DNA of 64,000 nt from Gloeocapsopsis dulcis (GTDB taxonomy: Bacteria; Cyanobacteriota; Cyanobacteriia; Cyanobacteriales; Chroococcidiopsidaceae). The stretch lies in contig NZ_CP119968.1 of the NCBI RefSeq assembly GCF_032163395.1, positions 3,002,001 to 3,066,000 on the forward strand, written 5' to 3'. Below the pieces are notes generated by a model. That model was not told where the DNA came from. It saw only the letters and a program-made list of their open reading frames with translations, and did no database searches. Below, one piece after another: positions 33,040 to 40,403 of this stretch. Positions within the stretch are counted from its first letter, which is position 1. The number at the start of each line of letters is the position of its first letter. A program made the translations under genes and the position numbers.

Positions 33040-33170
33040 GATCGCGCTCTTCGATTGAACAGCATCGTCAACTAGGGCAATCAACTAGTATTGGACAAGA
33101 TGGCATTGTCACTCTCAAAGCCGAGGAAATTCCCCCAAAGGACACAAATACTAGCCAAGAGTAATCTCAT
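33040..33170 (+). pseudogene. Remnant copy of the small gene at 34685-34885
   Basis: From about 33055 the sequence (IEQHRQ.GQST..., then AEEIPPKDTNTSQE in frame) closely follows the second half of the small partner gene of the zeta-like kinase. It lacks the 5' half. The similarity continues into the downstream flank (GTTGAGTAGTCAT), so a longer DNA segment was copied. Confidence 0.7.
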
Positions 33171-33190
33171 AGTTGAGTAGTCATATAAAG

Positions 33191-33227
33191 GCGATTGCGT
33201 GTAGCGCAGCACCGAAGCTGATCGCAC
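33191..33227. repeat. 37-bp HIP1-ended repeat (intergenic copy)
   Basis: Same family as 2466-2502; further copies lie at 32936-32972 and 33971-34007. It sits between toxin-antitoxin remnants. Confidence 0.7.
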
Positions 33228-33322
33228 ATCAATTAATTTTGAACTCACAACCATTGGAGTAACCTACTTGTAACGCTAAAATCAATATGCTATGTACGTA
33301 AATGTCTACACATTAAAAACTT

Positions 33323-33613
33323 ATGAGGATTCGCGAGCTACTTGATCAACAACGATCAGAAATTCTCCGCATTGCGGCTCAACATGGAGCGTATAATGTG
33401 AGAGTTTTTGGTTCAGTAGCACGAGGTGAAGCACAACCAGATAGTGATATTGATTTATTAGTAGAACTAGAATCGAGCCGCAGTCTTTTAGATCGCGTGG
33501 CACTCATGCAAGACTTGGAAGATTTGTTAGGCACAAAAGTGGAAGTTGCAACCGAAAAAGGACTACAAGCGAGTATCCGCGATCGCATTTTGTGCGAAGC
33601 ATTGCCCTTGTGA
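33323..33613 (+). CDS. mntA: MntA-like nucleotidyltransferase antitoxin
   Basis: The 96-residue protein is a minimal nucleotidyltransferase: helix [18 protein letters not shown], then the catalytic motif [17 protein letters not shown] (Gly30-Ser31 and Asp42-x-Asp44), followed by [18 protein letters not shown]. MntA proteins neutralise the HepT ribonuclease by adding AMP to a tyrosine near its active site. The stop codon overlaps the GTG start of the HEPN gene by four bases, so the pair is translationally coupled. All catalytic residues are present. Confidence 0.87.
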   Translation: MRIRELLDQQRSEILRIAAQHGAYNVRVFGSVARGEAQPDSDIDLLVELESSRSLLDRVALMQDLEDLLGTKVEVATEKGLQASIRDRILCEALPL

Positions 33614-33951
33614 AGAACGATCAGTTTTACTTAACTGATATCATTCAACGGATTGAGCGCATTGAGATGTATACCCAAGAGGGTAAGGATGTTTTTCTAG
33701 AAACTCCAATCATCCAGGATGCGGTGATTCGTAATTTTGAAGTGATTGGAGAAGCTGTTAAAAGACTATCTCAAGAACTGCGGCAAAGTCATCCTGAAGT
33801 TCCCTGGCGGCGGGTAGCTGGATTACGAGATGTCTTGATTCACGGATATTTGGGTGTGGATCTCAATGAGGTGTGGAACGTAGTAAAGCAAAATTTGCCT
33901 GATTTAAAAAGAAACCTGGTAATCATATTACAGGAGTTGAGTGAAACTTAA
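33610..33951 (+). CDS. hepT: HepT-like HEPN ribonuclease toxin (DUF86)
   Basis: The GTG at 33610 ([20 protein letters not shown]) overlaps the mntA stop and gives 113 residues; an upstream ATG at 33592 would lie inside mntA. Helices with [19 protein letters not shown] precede the HEPN motif [11 protein letters not shown]73-x4-H78-x-Y80. The family cleaves RNA, and the tyrosine is the site of AMPylation by MntA. The gene appears complete and is the template against which the decayed copies at 7183 and 36700 can be read. Confidence 0.88.
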   Translation: MKNDQFYLTDIIQRIERIEMYTQEGKDVFLETPIIQDAVIRNFEVIGEAVKRLSQELRQSHPEVPWRRVAGLRDVLIHGYLGVDLNEVWNVVKQNLPDLKRNLVIILQELSET

Positions 33952-34119
33952 GTATTAAAAAGACTTTGTTTCGATTGCGCGTAGCGCAGCACCACAGGCG
34001 ATCGCACTTCCAATAAAAATAGAATTGCCCATCGATTGATTACATAGCAGTGCAGGCGATCGCAATTTTATGTAAACTAGTCATGCAGAATCATCACATC
34101 AGTATCGCTTGTCTCATTT

Positions 34120-34692
34120 ATACCTAATCTTTACATTGTGGGAGGTGCAAATGGAGCAGGTAAAACTACAGTTGCGATGAACCTTTTGCCTAATCTTCTT
34201 GACTGTTTTGAGTATGTAAATGCTGACACTATCGCTGCTACAATGTCGCCACTACGTCCAGAGTCAGTCGCTATTCCAGCAGGGCGGTTGATGGTTGAGC
34301 GGTTACAGGCACTATCTAAATCTAACAGTAACTTTGCTTTTGAAACGACACTTGCTTCTCGAAGCTTTGCCTCATTTGTAAGAAACTGTAGAACAACTTA
34401 TACTGTTAACCTCATTTACTTTTGGCTTCAAACTGCTGATTTAGCTGTCGAAAGAGTCGCCAGACGAGTTGCTAGTGGTGGGCATTTTGTTCCAGAAGAA
34501 GTCATTCGTAGACGTTACAATCGTGGATGCAAAAACCTAATTTTTTTGTATTTACCGCTTTGTGATGGCTGGATGGTTTACGATAACTCTGCGATTGAGC
34601 CGCAATTAGTAGCTGAACGAATTATCAATCAGCAATCCATCGTATACAAGCCGGAAATTTGGGAGCAAATCTTGGAGGTGGCGGATGAATGA
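34120..34692 (+). CDS. Zeta-toxin-like P-loop kinase with an apparent ATA start
   Basis: The frame PNLYIVGGANGAGKTTVAMN contains a Walker A motif, then NADTIAATMSPLRPES, FAFETTLASRSFASFV, and RRVASGGHFVPEEVIRRRY. This is the zeta/UDP-N-acetylglucosamine kinase-like family common in cyanobacteria. The expected ATG before PNLY is ATA at 34120-34122, and no in-frame ATG precedes it before a stop at 34078; a GTG at 34138 lies inside the first strand. So the gene either uses a poor start or has recently lost it. The rest is intact (184-190 residues) and overlaps the next small gene by eight bases. Confidence 0.75.
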   Translation: MPNLYIVGGANGAGKTTVAMNLLPNLLDCFEYVNADTIAATMSPLRPESVAIPAGRLMVERLQALSKSNSNFAFETTLASRSFASFVRNCRTTYTVNLIYFWLQTADLAVERVARRVASGGHFVPEEVIRRRYNRGCKNLIFLYLPLCDGWMVYDNSAIEPQLVAERIINQQSIVYKPEIWEQILEVADE

Positions 34693-34885
34693 ACAACAGA
34701 TGAAGACATTACATCAAAAAATTCACGCAGGAGTAAAAGAGGCGATCGCACGAGCGATTGAACAGCATCGTCAACGAGGGCAATCAATTAGTATTTGGCA
34801 AGATGGCAAAATTGTCACTCTTAAAGCTGAGGAAATTCCCGCAAAGGATACAAATACTAGCCAAGAATCATCTTTACACAGTTGA
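34685..34885 (+). CDS. Small partner protein of the zeta-like kinase (possible antitoxin)
   Basis: The 66-residue protein begins NEQQMKTLHQKIHAGVKEAIARAIEQHRQRG (one long helix) and ends with a short strand, SISIWQDGKIVTLKAEEIP. It overlaps the kinase by eight bases, an arrangement typical of toxin-antitoxin pairs. I recognise no named family. Part of the gene was duplicated to 33040-33170. Confidence 0.62.
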   Translation: MNEQQMKTLHQKIHAGVKEAIARAIEQHRQRGQSISIWQDGKIVTLKAEEIPAKDTNTSQESSLHS

Positions 34886-34988
34886 GTAGTCATCTAAAAG
34901 CGATCGCACACTAATTCCACTTATTTACATAGCAGCGATCATTTGTTGTTACGTCAAACAAAATTAACTATTTCTTGGTTGTCGGATT

Positions 34989-35411
34989 CTATAGAGGATT
35001 CCAAAATGCCAGTGATTTGAACATCCCAAAATCTCGGTAATTCAATGTCCAAACTGGGCATTGATAGCGCTGTGCTAATAAGATGACTGACGCATCCTCT
35101 AGGCTACCTTGCCACTGCAACAACGTTTGTACCATAGCAGAAATCTCGTGGAAATCGATTTGGTTGATTGGTACAATATGTAGACTCTCGTGCATTACAG
35201 TAAGAGTAATTTGAGCTACAGTTGGTGTTGCTCGGTACAGCAGCCATTTGTATACCTCAAAAATGACTGGTAGTGGAGTCAGCAATATGGTTCGAGATTG
35301 AGAAAGTTGCTCAAATCCAGCTTTGCAAACATCATGATCTCTATCATTAGCTGAAAAAAGTCCAATTAGTGGTCCCGCATCTAATACTAATTGTTTTAGT
35401 GTTTGTTGCAA
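34989..35411 (-). CDS. PIN-domain ribonuclease toxin (VapC-like)
   Basis: The 140-residue protein begins QTLKQLVLDAGPLIGLFSANDRDH, with the first PIN aspartate, has PLPVIFEVYKWLLY (second acidic residue) and GSLEDASVILLAQRYQCPVWTLNYRDF with the final acidic residues. PIN toxins are magnesium-dependent ribonucleases that often cut tRNA or rRNA. The antitoxin gene lies upstream, two bases away. It appears intact. Confidence 0.85.
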   Translation of the reverse strand: MQQTLKQLVLDAGPLIGLFSANDRDHDVCKAGFEQLSQSRTILLTPLPVIFEVYKWLLYRATPTVAQITLTVMHESLHIVPINQIDFHEISAMVQTLLQWQGSLEDASVILLAQRYQCPVWTLNYRDFGMFKSLAFWNPL

Positions 35412-35413
35412 CG

Positions 35414-35641
35414 TTATCTCTCGCTTGCGATCGCATCACGATCCTCAGCGTTATCAGCAGCGTTACATGAAGCATTTTGAACAATGCCTGCAAAACTTAA
35501 GAGTTTTGAGACATCTTTCGGTGCTAGTTTCTTTTCTAGAGCCTCCTGAACTACGCTCGACAAAGTTTCGTTTGGATGGTCTATGAGATATTTGTTGAGG
35601 CGCTCAGCTATATCATCAGGTAAATATATTGTTCGTTTCAT
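35414..35641 (-). CDS. Ribbon-helix-helix antitoxin
   Basis: The ATG at 35641 (KRTIYLPDDIAERLNKYL) gives 75 residues; a GTG two codons earlier is possible. The N-terminal strand and two helices (ETLSSVVQEALEKKL) are the DNA-binding RHH/CopG fold; the C-terminal part is a disordered, acidic toxin-binding tail. It likely represses its own operon and binds the PIN toxin downstream. Confidence 0.82.
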   Translation of the reverse strand: MKRTIYLPDDIAERLNKYLIDHPNETLSSVVQEALEKKLAPKDVSKLLSFAGIVQNASCNAADNAEDRDAIASER

Positions 35642-35816
35642 CGCCACTTGCCCGCGTCATACTTTTATCTTACCTTAGATTAATCTAATTTAGCTGCTGA
35701 ATATAGACTGAGCGATCGCACTTTTGTTAACTATCGCAGATCCTCTTGAGCAACAATATTTATTGTCACTTAGCTCATTAAAATAGACGTTATGAGCTTG
35801 ATTGAGGAGGATACTG

Positions 35817-36053
35817 ATGACATTGCTAGAATTGCAAAAACAGGCATTACAATTACCAATTAGCGATCGCTGGCGTTTAGTGCAATTGCTACTTGCATCG
35901 ATTCAACAAGAAACGTCAACTTCTCCAAGTTCAACTGAAAAGCCTTTGGCAGATCTCGATCCTTGGACTCAAAGTTTAATTAGTGTCATTACGCTAGATA
36001 CAGAGAATGCAACAGAATCATATGTAGATTATCTAGAGGAAAAGTACCGTTGA
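35817..36053 (+). CDS. Orphan antitoxin-like small protein
   Basis: The ATG at 35817 (MTLLELQKQALQLPISDRWRLVQ) gives 78 residues. The helix-rich LPISDRWRLVQLLLASIQ pattern is common in cyanobacterial addiction-module components that precede PIN toxins. The toxin that should follow is only a short fragment (36050-36112), overlapping this stop. So the antitoxin is probably an orphan. Confidence 0.65.
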   Translation: MTLLELQKQALQLPISDRWRLVQLLLASIQQETSTSPSSTEKPLADLDPWTQSLISVITLDTENATESYVDYLEEKYR

Positions 36054-36112
36054 AGCGGGTATTGTTTGATAGTGATGTGTTGCTAATCGCACTTCCGTTT
36101 CCAGCAGCATAG
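36050..36112 (+). pseudogene. PIN toxin fragment (first about 12 codons)
   Basis: The TTG start overlaps the antitoxin stop, and KRVLFDSDVLL is a typical PIN N-terminus with the catalytic Asp. The sequence then turns into a HIP1-rich word (TCGCACTTCCG) that also follows breakpoints at 40217 and 42459, and stops. Confidence 0.68.
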
Positions 36113-36162
36113 GCGATCGCGCTACGGTTAATCTTAAGTAATAACTTGGGAGTAATTGTAGA

Positions 36163-36399
36163 ATGCTTTATGTAGAACTTCCACAAGCACAGGCAGATTT
36201 AGCACAATTGTTAGGTCAAGTTTTATCTGGAGAAGAAGTCATTATTTCACAAGCTGGCACTCCGATTGCGCGAATAGTTCCGATTGTTAAGCCATCACCG
36301 CGAATTCCAGGCTTAGATCGCGATCAGGTCGTCATCGCTTCTGATTTTGATGCTCCCTTGCCAGAAGATATTCTTAATGACTTTCTTTACTCTGTATAA
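36163..36399 (+). CDS. Phd/YefM-type antitoxin, apparently without toxin
   Basis: The 78-residue protein (LPQAQADLAQLLGQVLSGEEV, then IISQAGTPIARIVPI) matches the Phd/YefM DNA-binding fold, followed by a tail PLPEDILNDFLYSV that would embrace a PIN toxin. No PIN gene follows; an MNT gene begins 23 bases later. An orphan antitoxin is likely. Confidence 0.82.
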   Translation: MLYVELPQAQADLAQLLGQVLSGEEVIISQAGTPIARIVPIVKPSPRIPGLDRDQVVIASDFDAPLPEDILNDFLYSV

Positions 36400-36422
36400 A
36401 TTGCAAGTTGTTGAAGGTGAAG

Positions 36423-36749
36423 ATGAACAAAAATGAGGTGATGCAACTCCTCAATAGCCTCAGCCCAGATTATGCGCGATTTGGTGTCAAGTCGATTGGT
36501 TTGTTTGGTTCGATGGCGCGAGATGAGGCGCGAATAGATAGTGATATTGATATTCTGGTTGAATTTAAAGATACGCCTACTTTTGACAGCTACATGAATT
36601 TAAAGTTCTACTTGGAGGATTTGCTAGGGAGAAATGTTGATTTAGTCGAAAAGGAGACACTTCATCCATCTTTGTGTTCAAACGTCGAAAGCGAGTTGAT
36701 TGAAATTGCGGCATTACCTACTGTATTTAGAAGACATATTGGAAAGTAG
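36423..36749 (+). CDS. MNT-domain nucleotidyltransferase (antitoxin type)
   Basis: The ATG at 36423 (NKNEVMQLLNSLSPDYARFG) gives 108 residues. The motif IGLFGSMARDEARIDSDIDILVEF contains Gly-Ser and Asp-x-Asp, and FYLEDLLGRNVDLVEKETL follows. The C-terminus overlaps the HEPN gene by 50 bases, much more than the four bases of the 33.3-kb pair, and its last 16 residues (ALPTVFRRHIGK) may be an extension caused by change near the original stop. The protein itself looks functional, but its toxin is broken. Confidence 0.8.
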   Translation: MNKNEVMQLLNSLSPDYARFGVKSIGLFGSMARDEARIDSDIDILVEFKDTPTFDSYMNLKFYLEDLLGRNVDLVEKETLHPSLCSNVESELIEIAALPTVFRRHIGK

Positions 36750-37054
36750 CAGCAAGGTACAGCGCTACACAGCTGGAATGGATTTAGAGGAGTTTATTGC
36801 AGATGAACGCACTTTTGATGCTGTGATGCGTAATTTAGAGGTGATTGGCGAAGCAGCAAAAAATATCCCTCAAGAAATACGCGATCGCTATCCTGATATT
36901 GAGTGGCGCAATGCTGGTTGACGAAATATCCTGATTCACACTTATTTTCGCCTAAGTACAACTTTGTGGGATGTGGTGCGCAATAAAGTACCACTTTTGC
37001 ACACTTCAAGTTAAACAAGTGATCGCAATTGAAACACAAGCCGCAGATAGCTAA
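36700..37054 (+). pseudogene. HEPN (DUF86) toxin interrupted just before its catalytic motif
   Basis: From TTG 36700 the frame (KLRHYLLYLEDILESS, then NLEVIGEAAKNIPQEIRDRYP) is normal until TGA at 36919-36921, where homologues have Leu in AGLRD. RNILIHTY, the R-x4-H-x-Y motif, follows directly in frame, and a further one-base insertion near 36998 shifts the C-terminus. A single T-to-G change explains the stop. The product lacks the ribonuclease site. Confidence 0.8.
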
Positions 37055-37080
37055 TATTGTTCACCGGAATTGATTTGAAC

Positions 37081-37350
37081 TCACAACCGTCGGAGCAATT
37101 CATCATATTCACTATGCACTCCAATCCAAAACCAGTAAATTTGACCTGACTCCATCAAACCCAGCGCACGGTAATTCGTACTGATGCGAACCGAGTAAAT
37201 CGGTTGACGTTGACTAATTCTTTTGAATTGTAGACTGTTGTGGTAGGGATCTTCGCGCCAAAGCTTGTAGGCTTTTACTGCTTGTTCTTGCACAGTTGTA
37301 GGAAGTTGGCGAAGTTGCTTACGAAATGTTTTAGTTACACTCGATTGCAT
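37081..37350 (-). CDS. RelE/ParE-superfamily toxin
   Basis: The 89-residue protein reads SVTKTFRKQLRQLPTTVQ, then AYKLWREDPYHNSLQFKRI and YSVRISTNYRALG, ending WFWIGVHSEYDELLRRL. This is the cyanobacterial RelE-type mRNA interferase pattern with basic residues and the closing WIGxHxEYD. The antitoxin gene lies upstream with three bases between. A truncated copy of the pair is at 32225-32607. Confidence 0.85.
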   Translation of the reverse strand: MQSSVTKTFRKQLRQLPTTVQEQAVKAYKLWREDPYHNSLQFKRISQRQPIYSVRISTNYRALGLMESGQIYWFWIGVHSEYDELLRRL

Positions 37351-37353
37351 TAA

Positions 37354-37578
37354 TTATGTGGGAAAAACGTCATCGAGTGGAACAGTTTCACCATTAGCAA
37401 TCTCTTGCTGGATTTTAGCAGCCAGTTGATCCCATTGTTGATCGGTTGTTGCTTCAAAGTGGGTTTTCCACGCTTGTTCATCTTGAAGTTCAGTGAGTAA
37501 CCGAGTTGCGATCGCATTCTGTTGAGCGTCTGAGAGTTTTTCAATTTCTGCGATCGCGCGGCGTAGTAGTTCAGTCAT
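37354..37578 (-). CDS. Antitoxin of the RelE-like toxin
   Basis: The 74-residue acidic helical protein (TELLRRAIAEIEKLSDAQQN, later WDQLAAKIQQEIANG) precedes the toxin by three bases. It ends ETVPLDDVFP, a tail seen in such partners. Two further copies of its 5' part are in this window (32383-32607 with ACG start; 42312-42371 truncated). Confidence 0.82.
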   Translation of the reverse strand: MTELLRRAIAEIEKLSDAQQNAIATRLLTELQDEQAWKTHFEATTDQQWDQLAAKIQQEIANGETVPLDDVFPT

Positions 37579-37719
37579 ATTCCAATAGCAAAGTGTTGTA
37601 CAGCAGGATGTTGAGTCAATTCTACCTAAGTTGGGTTATTGGTATAGCTAATTTGGGCGATCGCATTTTCATTGATTACCGTAATAGTATAATCAGAAGA
37701 GATTTTTATAGGAAATATC

Positions 37720-39175
37720 CTGAAAACCCCGTGAATTTATTCCGGGGATGAAAGGTAGCGGCAAGTTAAAATTTGCCAGTAACTCTTGTTTCTAGTCAGT
37801 ATTTCAAGTATAATATATAACATCATCTGATATTCAGGAGGTGATGTTAATTGTACGGATGTCAACAGGTTTGCATCAATGATAGTACACTCAAGCCATA
37901 CCTAGAGTTTGTTTGCAGCGAGGCTAATAAACTCATCAATTGTGGCATTTACTATGCAAGGCAACTGTATTTTAAGACTGGGAAAATCATCTCCAAGCTA
38001 GACCTAAATTACGAGTGCAAGCCTAACATTCATTTTAAATTTATGCACTCGCAGGCTTCCCAACAAAGTTTGATGTCTGTTGCTGAGTCATTTGTCTCAT
38101 ACAAGGGATTGCTAGCAGCATACAATGCTGGGAAACTTGCAGATAGACCCAAGCTACCAAATTACCGCACCAAAAGAGGTTTAGCAGTTGTTAGCTATCC
38201 CAAACAGGCATTAAAACTGAAAGATGGCTTAATTAGGATTCCACTAGGCAAGAAGGTTAAGGCTTGCTTTGGTATTGACTCATTTAGCTTAAAGATGCCC
38301 TCTAACTTAGCTTTCTCAGATATCAAGGAGTTGCGGATACTGCCCAGAAATCAGTGTTTCTATGCTGAGTTTGTGTATGAGTTAGAGACGCAAGCTACTA
38401 AGCTAGATGTTAGTAGAGTACTAGGCATCGATCCAGGTTTGAATAACTGGCTCACCTGCATATCTAACATAGGAACAAGTTTTATTGTTGACGGGCTTCA
38501 CATCAAGTCTTTAAATCGTTGGTATAACAAGCAAATCTCAACACTCAATCTGGGTAAGCCTCAAGGCTTCTGGTCTAAGCGACTAGCTTCAATCACCGAG
38601 AAGTGCAACAGACAAGTACGTGACGCTATTAACAAAGCAGCGCGACTTGTAATTAATTACTGTATTGAGAACAAGATTGGGCAAGTTGTGTTTGGTTGGA
38701 ACAAACGACAGAAGCAAGAAATTCGTCTAGGCGCTAAAACTAATCAGAAATTTGTACAAATCCCTACTGCCAGACTAAAAGAACGAATCGCACAACTTTG
38801 CGAACAGTATGGGATTAGGTTTGTAGAGACTGAGGAATCATATACAAGTCAGGCTAGTTTTTTGGATGATGACTTTTTGCCGACATATGGTGAAAGACCC
38901 GATAGCTGGAAGTCATCAGGAAAGCGAGTTAAGCGTGGCTTGTTCAGAACAGCTCACAATTGCTACATCAACGCAGATTGCAATGGTGCTGCCAACATTT
39001 TGAAAAAAGTAGCGACAAAGCTTGGATTTGATCTAAGCCGAGTTGGTAGGGCGTCTTTGACTGCGCCCCAAAGAGTTTTTCTTTGGTCAGCTAAACAGAA
39101 ACGAAGCAACGTGGTTTTAACCCGTTGCGGAGTATCAGTTTAGAATCCCTGTGTCTTCAGACCAGGGAGAAGTCA
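37720..39175 (+). mobile_element. IS200/IS605-group element carrying tnpB only
   Basis: The left side has a hairpin CCCCG/CGGGG (37727-37747) and the right side a hairpin CCCTG/CAGGG (39147-39167) followed by GAGAAGTCAA, as in elements of this group that have subterminal hairpins instead of inverted repeats. There is no tnpA, so it depends on another copy to move. The last bases of the right end supply the TGA stop of the ParE gene on the opposite strand. Confidence 0.78.
37851..39143 (+). CDS. tnpB: TnpB (RNA-guided nuclease ancestor, IS200/IS605 OrfB)
   Basis: TTG at 37851, after the strong Shine-Dalgarno AGGAGGTGA, gives 430 residues (YGCQQVCINDS...). The RuvC-like residues are visible: LGIDPGLNNW (first Asp), FVETEESYTSQASFLDDDF (Glu) and NADCNGAANI (last Asp). 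The CxxC zinc ribbon common in TnpB is replaced by SYTSQASFLDDDFLPTYGE, a feature of a cyanobacterial subgroup. TnpB proteins use an RNA from the element's right end to cut the excised donor site. It is complete, without frameshift. Confidence 0.9.
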   Translation: MYGCQQVCINDSTLKPYLEFVCSEANKLINCGIYYARQLYFKTGKIISKLDLNYECKPNIHFKFMHSQASQQSLMSVAESFVSYKGLLAAYNAGKLADRPKLPNYRTKRGLAVVSYPKQALKLKDGLIRIPLGKKVKACFGIDSFSLKMPSNLAFSDIKELRILPRNQCFYAEFVYELETQATKLDVSRVLGIDPGLNNWLTCISNIGTSFIVDGLHIKSLNRWYNKQISTLNLGKPQGFWSKRLASITEKCNRQVRDAINKAARLVINYCIENKIGQVVFGWNKRQKQEIRLGAKTNQKFVQIPTARLKERIAQLCEQYGIRFVETEESYTSQASFLDDDFLPTYGERPDSWKSSGKRVKRGLFRTAHNCYINADCNGAANILKKVATKLGFDLSRVGRASLTAPQRVFLWSAKQKRSNVVLTRCGVSV

Positions 39176-39469
39176 ATCGGATTCAAACAGAGACGGTAAG
39201 TTACGACGACCGCTCACAACACGCAGAATCTCAATACCATCATCTAAAACTCTGTAAAAAATGATATAGCCTTCAAGCGGTAGCCCTCGTAAATCTGTAC
39301 GGATTTCTAAATAACTTTTACCACTGTTTGGGAAGGCAACGAGTTGTTGACACTTACGATTGAATTCACGGAAAAATCGTTCGCCTGCTTCGAGACTGGT
39401 TGCAAAGAAGTAGTCGGCAATTTCATTGAGATCTCGACTTGCAAGAACGTTGATGACGTAGCGACTCAT
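39173..39469 (-). CDS. parE: ParE/RelE-type toxin
   Basis: The 98-residue protein reads YVINVLASRDLNEIADYF, then GERFFREFNRKCQQLVAFPNSGKSY and DLRGLPLEGYIIFYRVLDDGIEILRVVSGRRNLPSLF. The fold and the RVVSGRRNL motif are of the ParE family, whose members block gyrase; some relatives cut mRNA. Its start overlaps the antitoxin stop by four bases. The stop codon and last residues lie against the right end of the TnpB element. Confidence 0.87.
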   Translation of the reverse strand: MSRYVINVLASRDLNEIADYFFATSLEAGERFFREFNRKCQQLVAFPNSGKSYLEIRTDLRGLPLEGYIIFYRVLDDGIEILRVVSGRRNLPSLFESD

Positions 39470-39726
39470 TCTTTTGCCTGATTTTGAAACCGCTCTATAA
39501 TTTGGTTGACGAACGTTTCGCCATCAACAGGTGGTGTATAATCTGAAGCTACGATCGCTGCATCAATTTTTTGGCGTACCTCTTCAACCCATTGGGCTTG
39601 GGCGCGATCGTATTCATCAAGTAAGTGTAGGGCAATTTTGATGACTTCTTCAGCCGAGCGATATTTTCCAGACTGAAGCTTGGTTTGAATAAAGCGTTCT
39701 TGGTCGGGTGTGAGGCTAATGCTCAT
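39466..39726 (-). CDS. parD: ParD-type ribbon-helix-helix antitoxin
   Basis: The 86-residue protein starts SISLTPDQERFIQTKLQSGKYRSAEEVIKIALHLLDEYDRA, the ParD DNA-binding segment, and ends with a toxin-wrapping helix. It overlaps parE by four bases and likely represses the pair. Complete. Confidence 0.88.
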   Translation of the reverse strand: MSISLTPDQERFIQTKLQSGKYRSAEEVIKIALHLLDEYDRAQAQWVEEVRQKIDAAIVASDYTPPVDGETFVNQIIERFQNQAKE

Positions 39727-39801
39727 AAAAGACTTTTATCACAACTTATCTATATTTTATCCGGCGAAACTAGCGTGTAGTGCTGCTAACCTGTTAGTAG
39801 A

Positions 39802-40209
39802 ATGTATGTGTTGGACACTGACCATTTGAGTATTTTAGAACGTGGTGGCACAGCACAGCCTTTGTGAGAGAGACTGGCACAGCTACAACCAGATGAAGTA
39901 GCGGTTACTATTATCACTTATGAAGAACAAACTCGCGGTTGGTTGAGTTATCTTGCTTAAGCGCGATCGCTTAAGGCTCAAGTACAAGCATACAGCCAGT
40001 TGAAAAGGCATTTAGATTATCGTGTTATTCCTATTCTAGATTTTGATGAGCGGTCAGCTTCAGTTCAAAGATTGAGAAAGCAGTATCCCCGTTCAGGTGC
40101 AATGGTCAAAATTGCTGCAATTACTATCGTTAATGATGCAGTGCTACTGACGCGGAATATTACTGATTTTGAGCAATTGGGTTTACACATTGAGGATTGG
40201 ACACTCTAA
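39802..40209 (+). pseudogene. PIN toxin with two in-frame stops
   Basis: A single frame of 136 codons from ATG 39802 reads MYVLDTDHLSILERGG, TGA at 39865-39867, then EVAVTIITYEEQTRGW, TAA at 39958-39960, then a long PIN-like C-terminus with DAVLLTRNITDFEQL. Removing the two stops restores a whole VapC/PIN toxin. No antitoxin lies in front. The open stretch 40000-40209 is thus not a gene. Confidence 0.85.
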
Positions 40210-40230
40210 AAACATTGATCGCACTTCCAT

Positions 40231-40403
40231 GAATTATCCTGATCGCACCTCTATACTTTCATATCCACTATCCGCATCAGAAATACACCAGTGCGCTTGC
40301 AAGATTTTTGTCAGATCTGGGCATATTAGCAAAAGTAGAGTTGCCTCAATCGCACTTAGCAGTAGGAATTGCAGGATATGAATCAGATTTTGACGGAAAT
40401 TAG
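40231..40403 (+). other. Possible remnant reading frame in front of the methyltransferase
   Basis: One frame is open without an ATG: it includes HQKYTSALARFLSDLGILAK and LPQSHLAVGIAGYES, ending at TAG 40401-40403, and overlaps the start of the next gene. It looks protein-like, perhaps a C-terminal fragment of a lost gene. I recognise no family. Confidence 0.3.

Noticed and set aside
36163-36399. Operon of the Phd-like antitoxin with the following MNT gene as a new TA type
   Set aside because: Both belong to separate known modules; the gap and the presence of a HEPN gene next to MNT argue against a novel pair.
37727-37747. Left hairpin of the TnpB element as a terminator
   Set aside because: No T run follows; its place and the matching right hairpin fit the transposable element better.
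40000-40209. Apparent small gene of 69 codons
   Set aside because: It is the last third of the PIN pseudogene whose frame starts at 39802 and has two stops.
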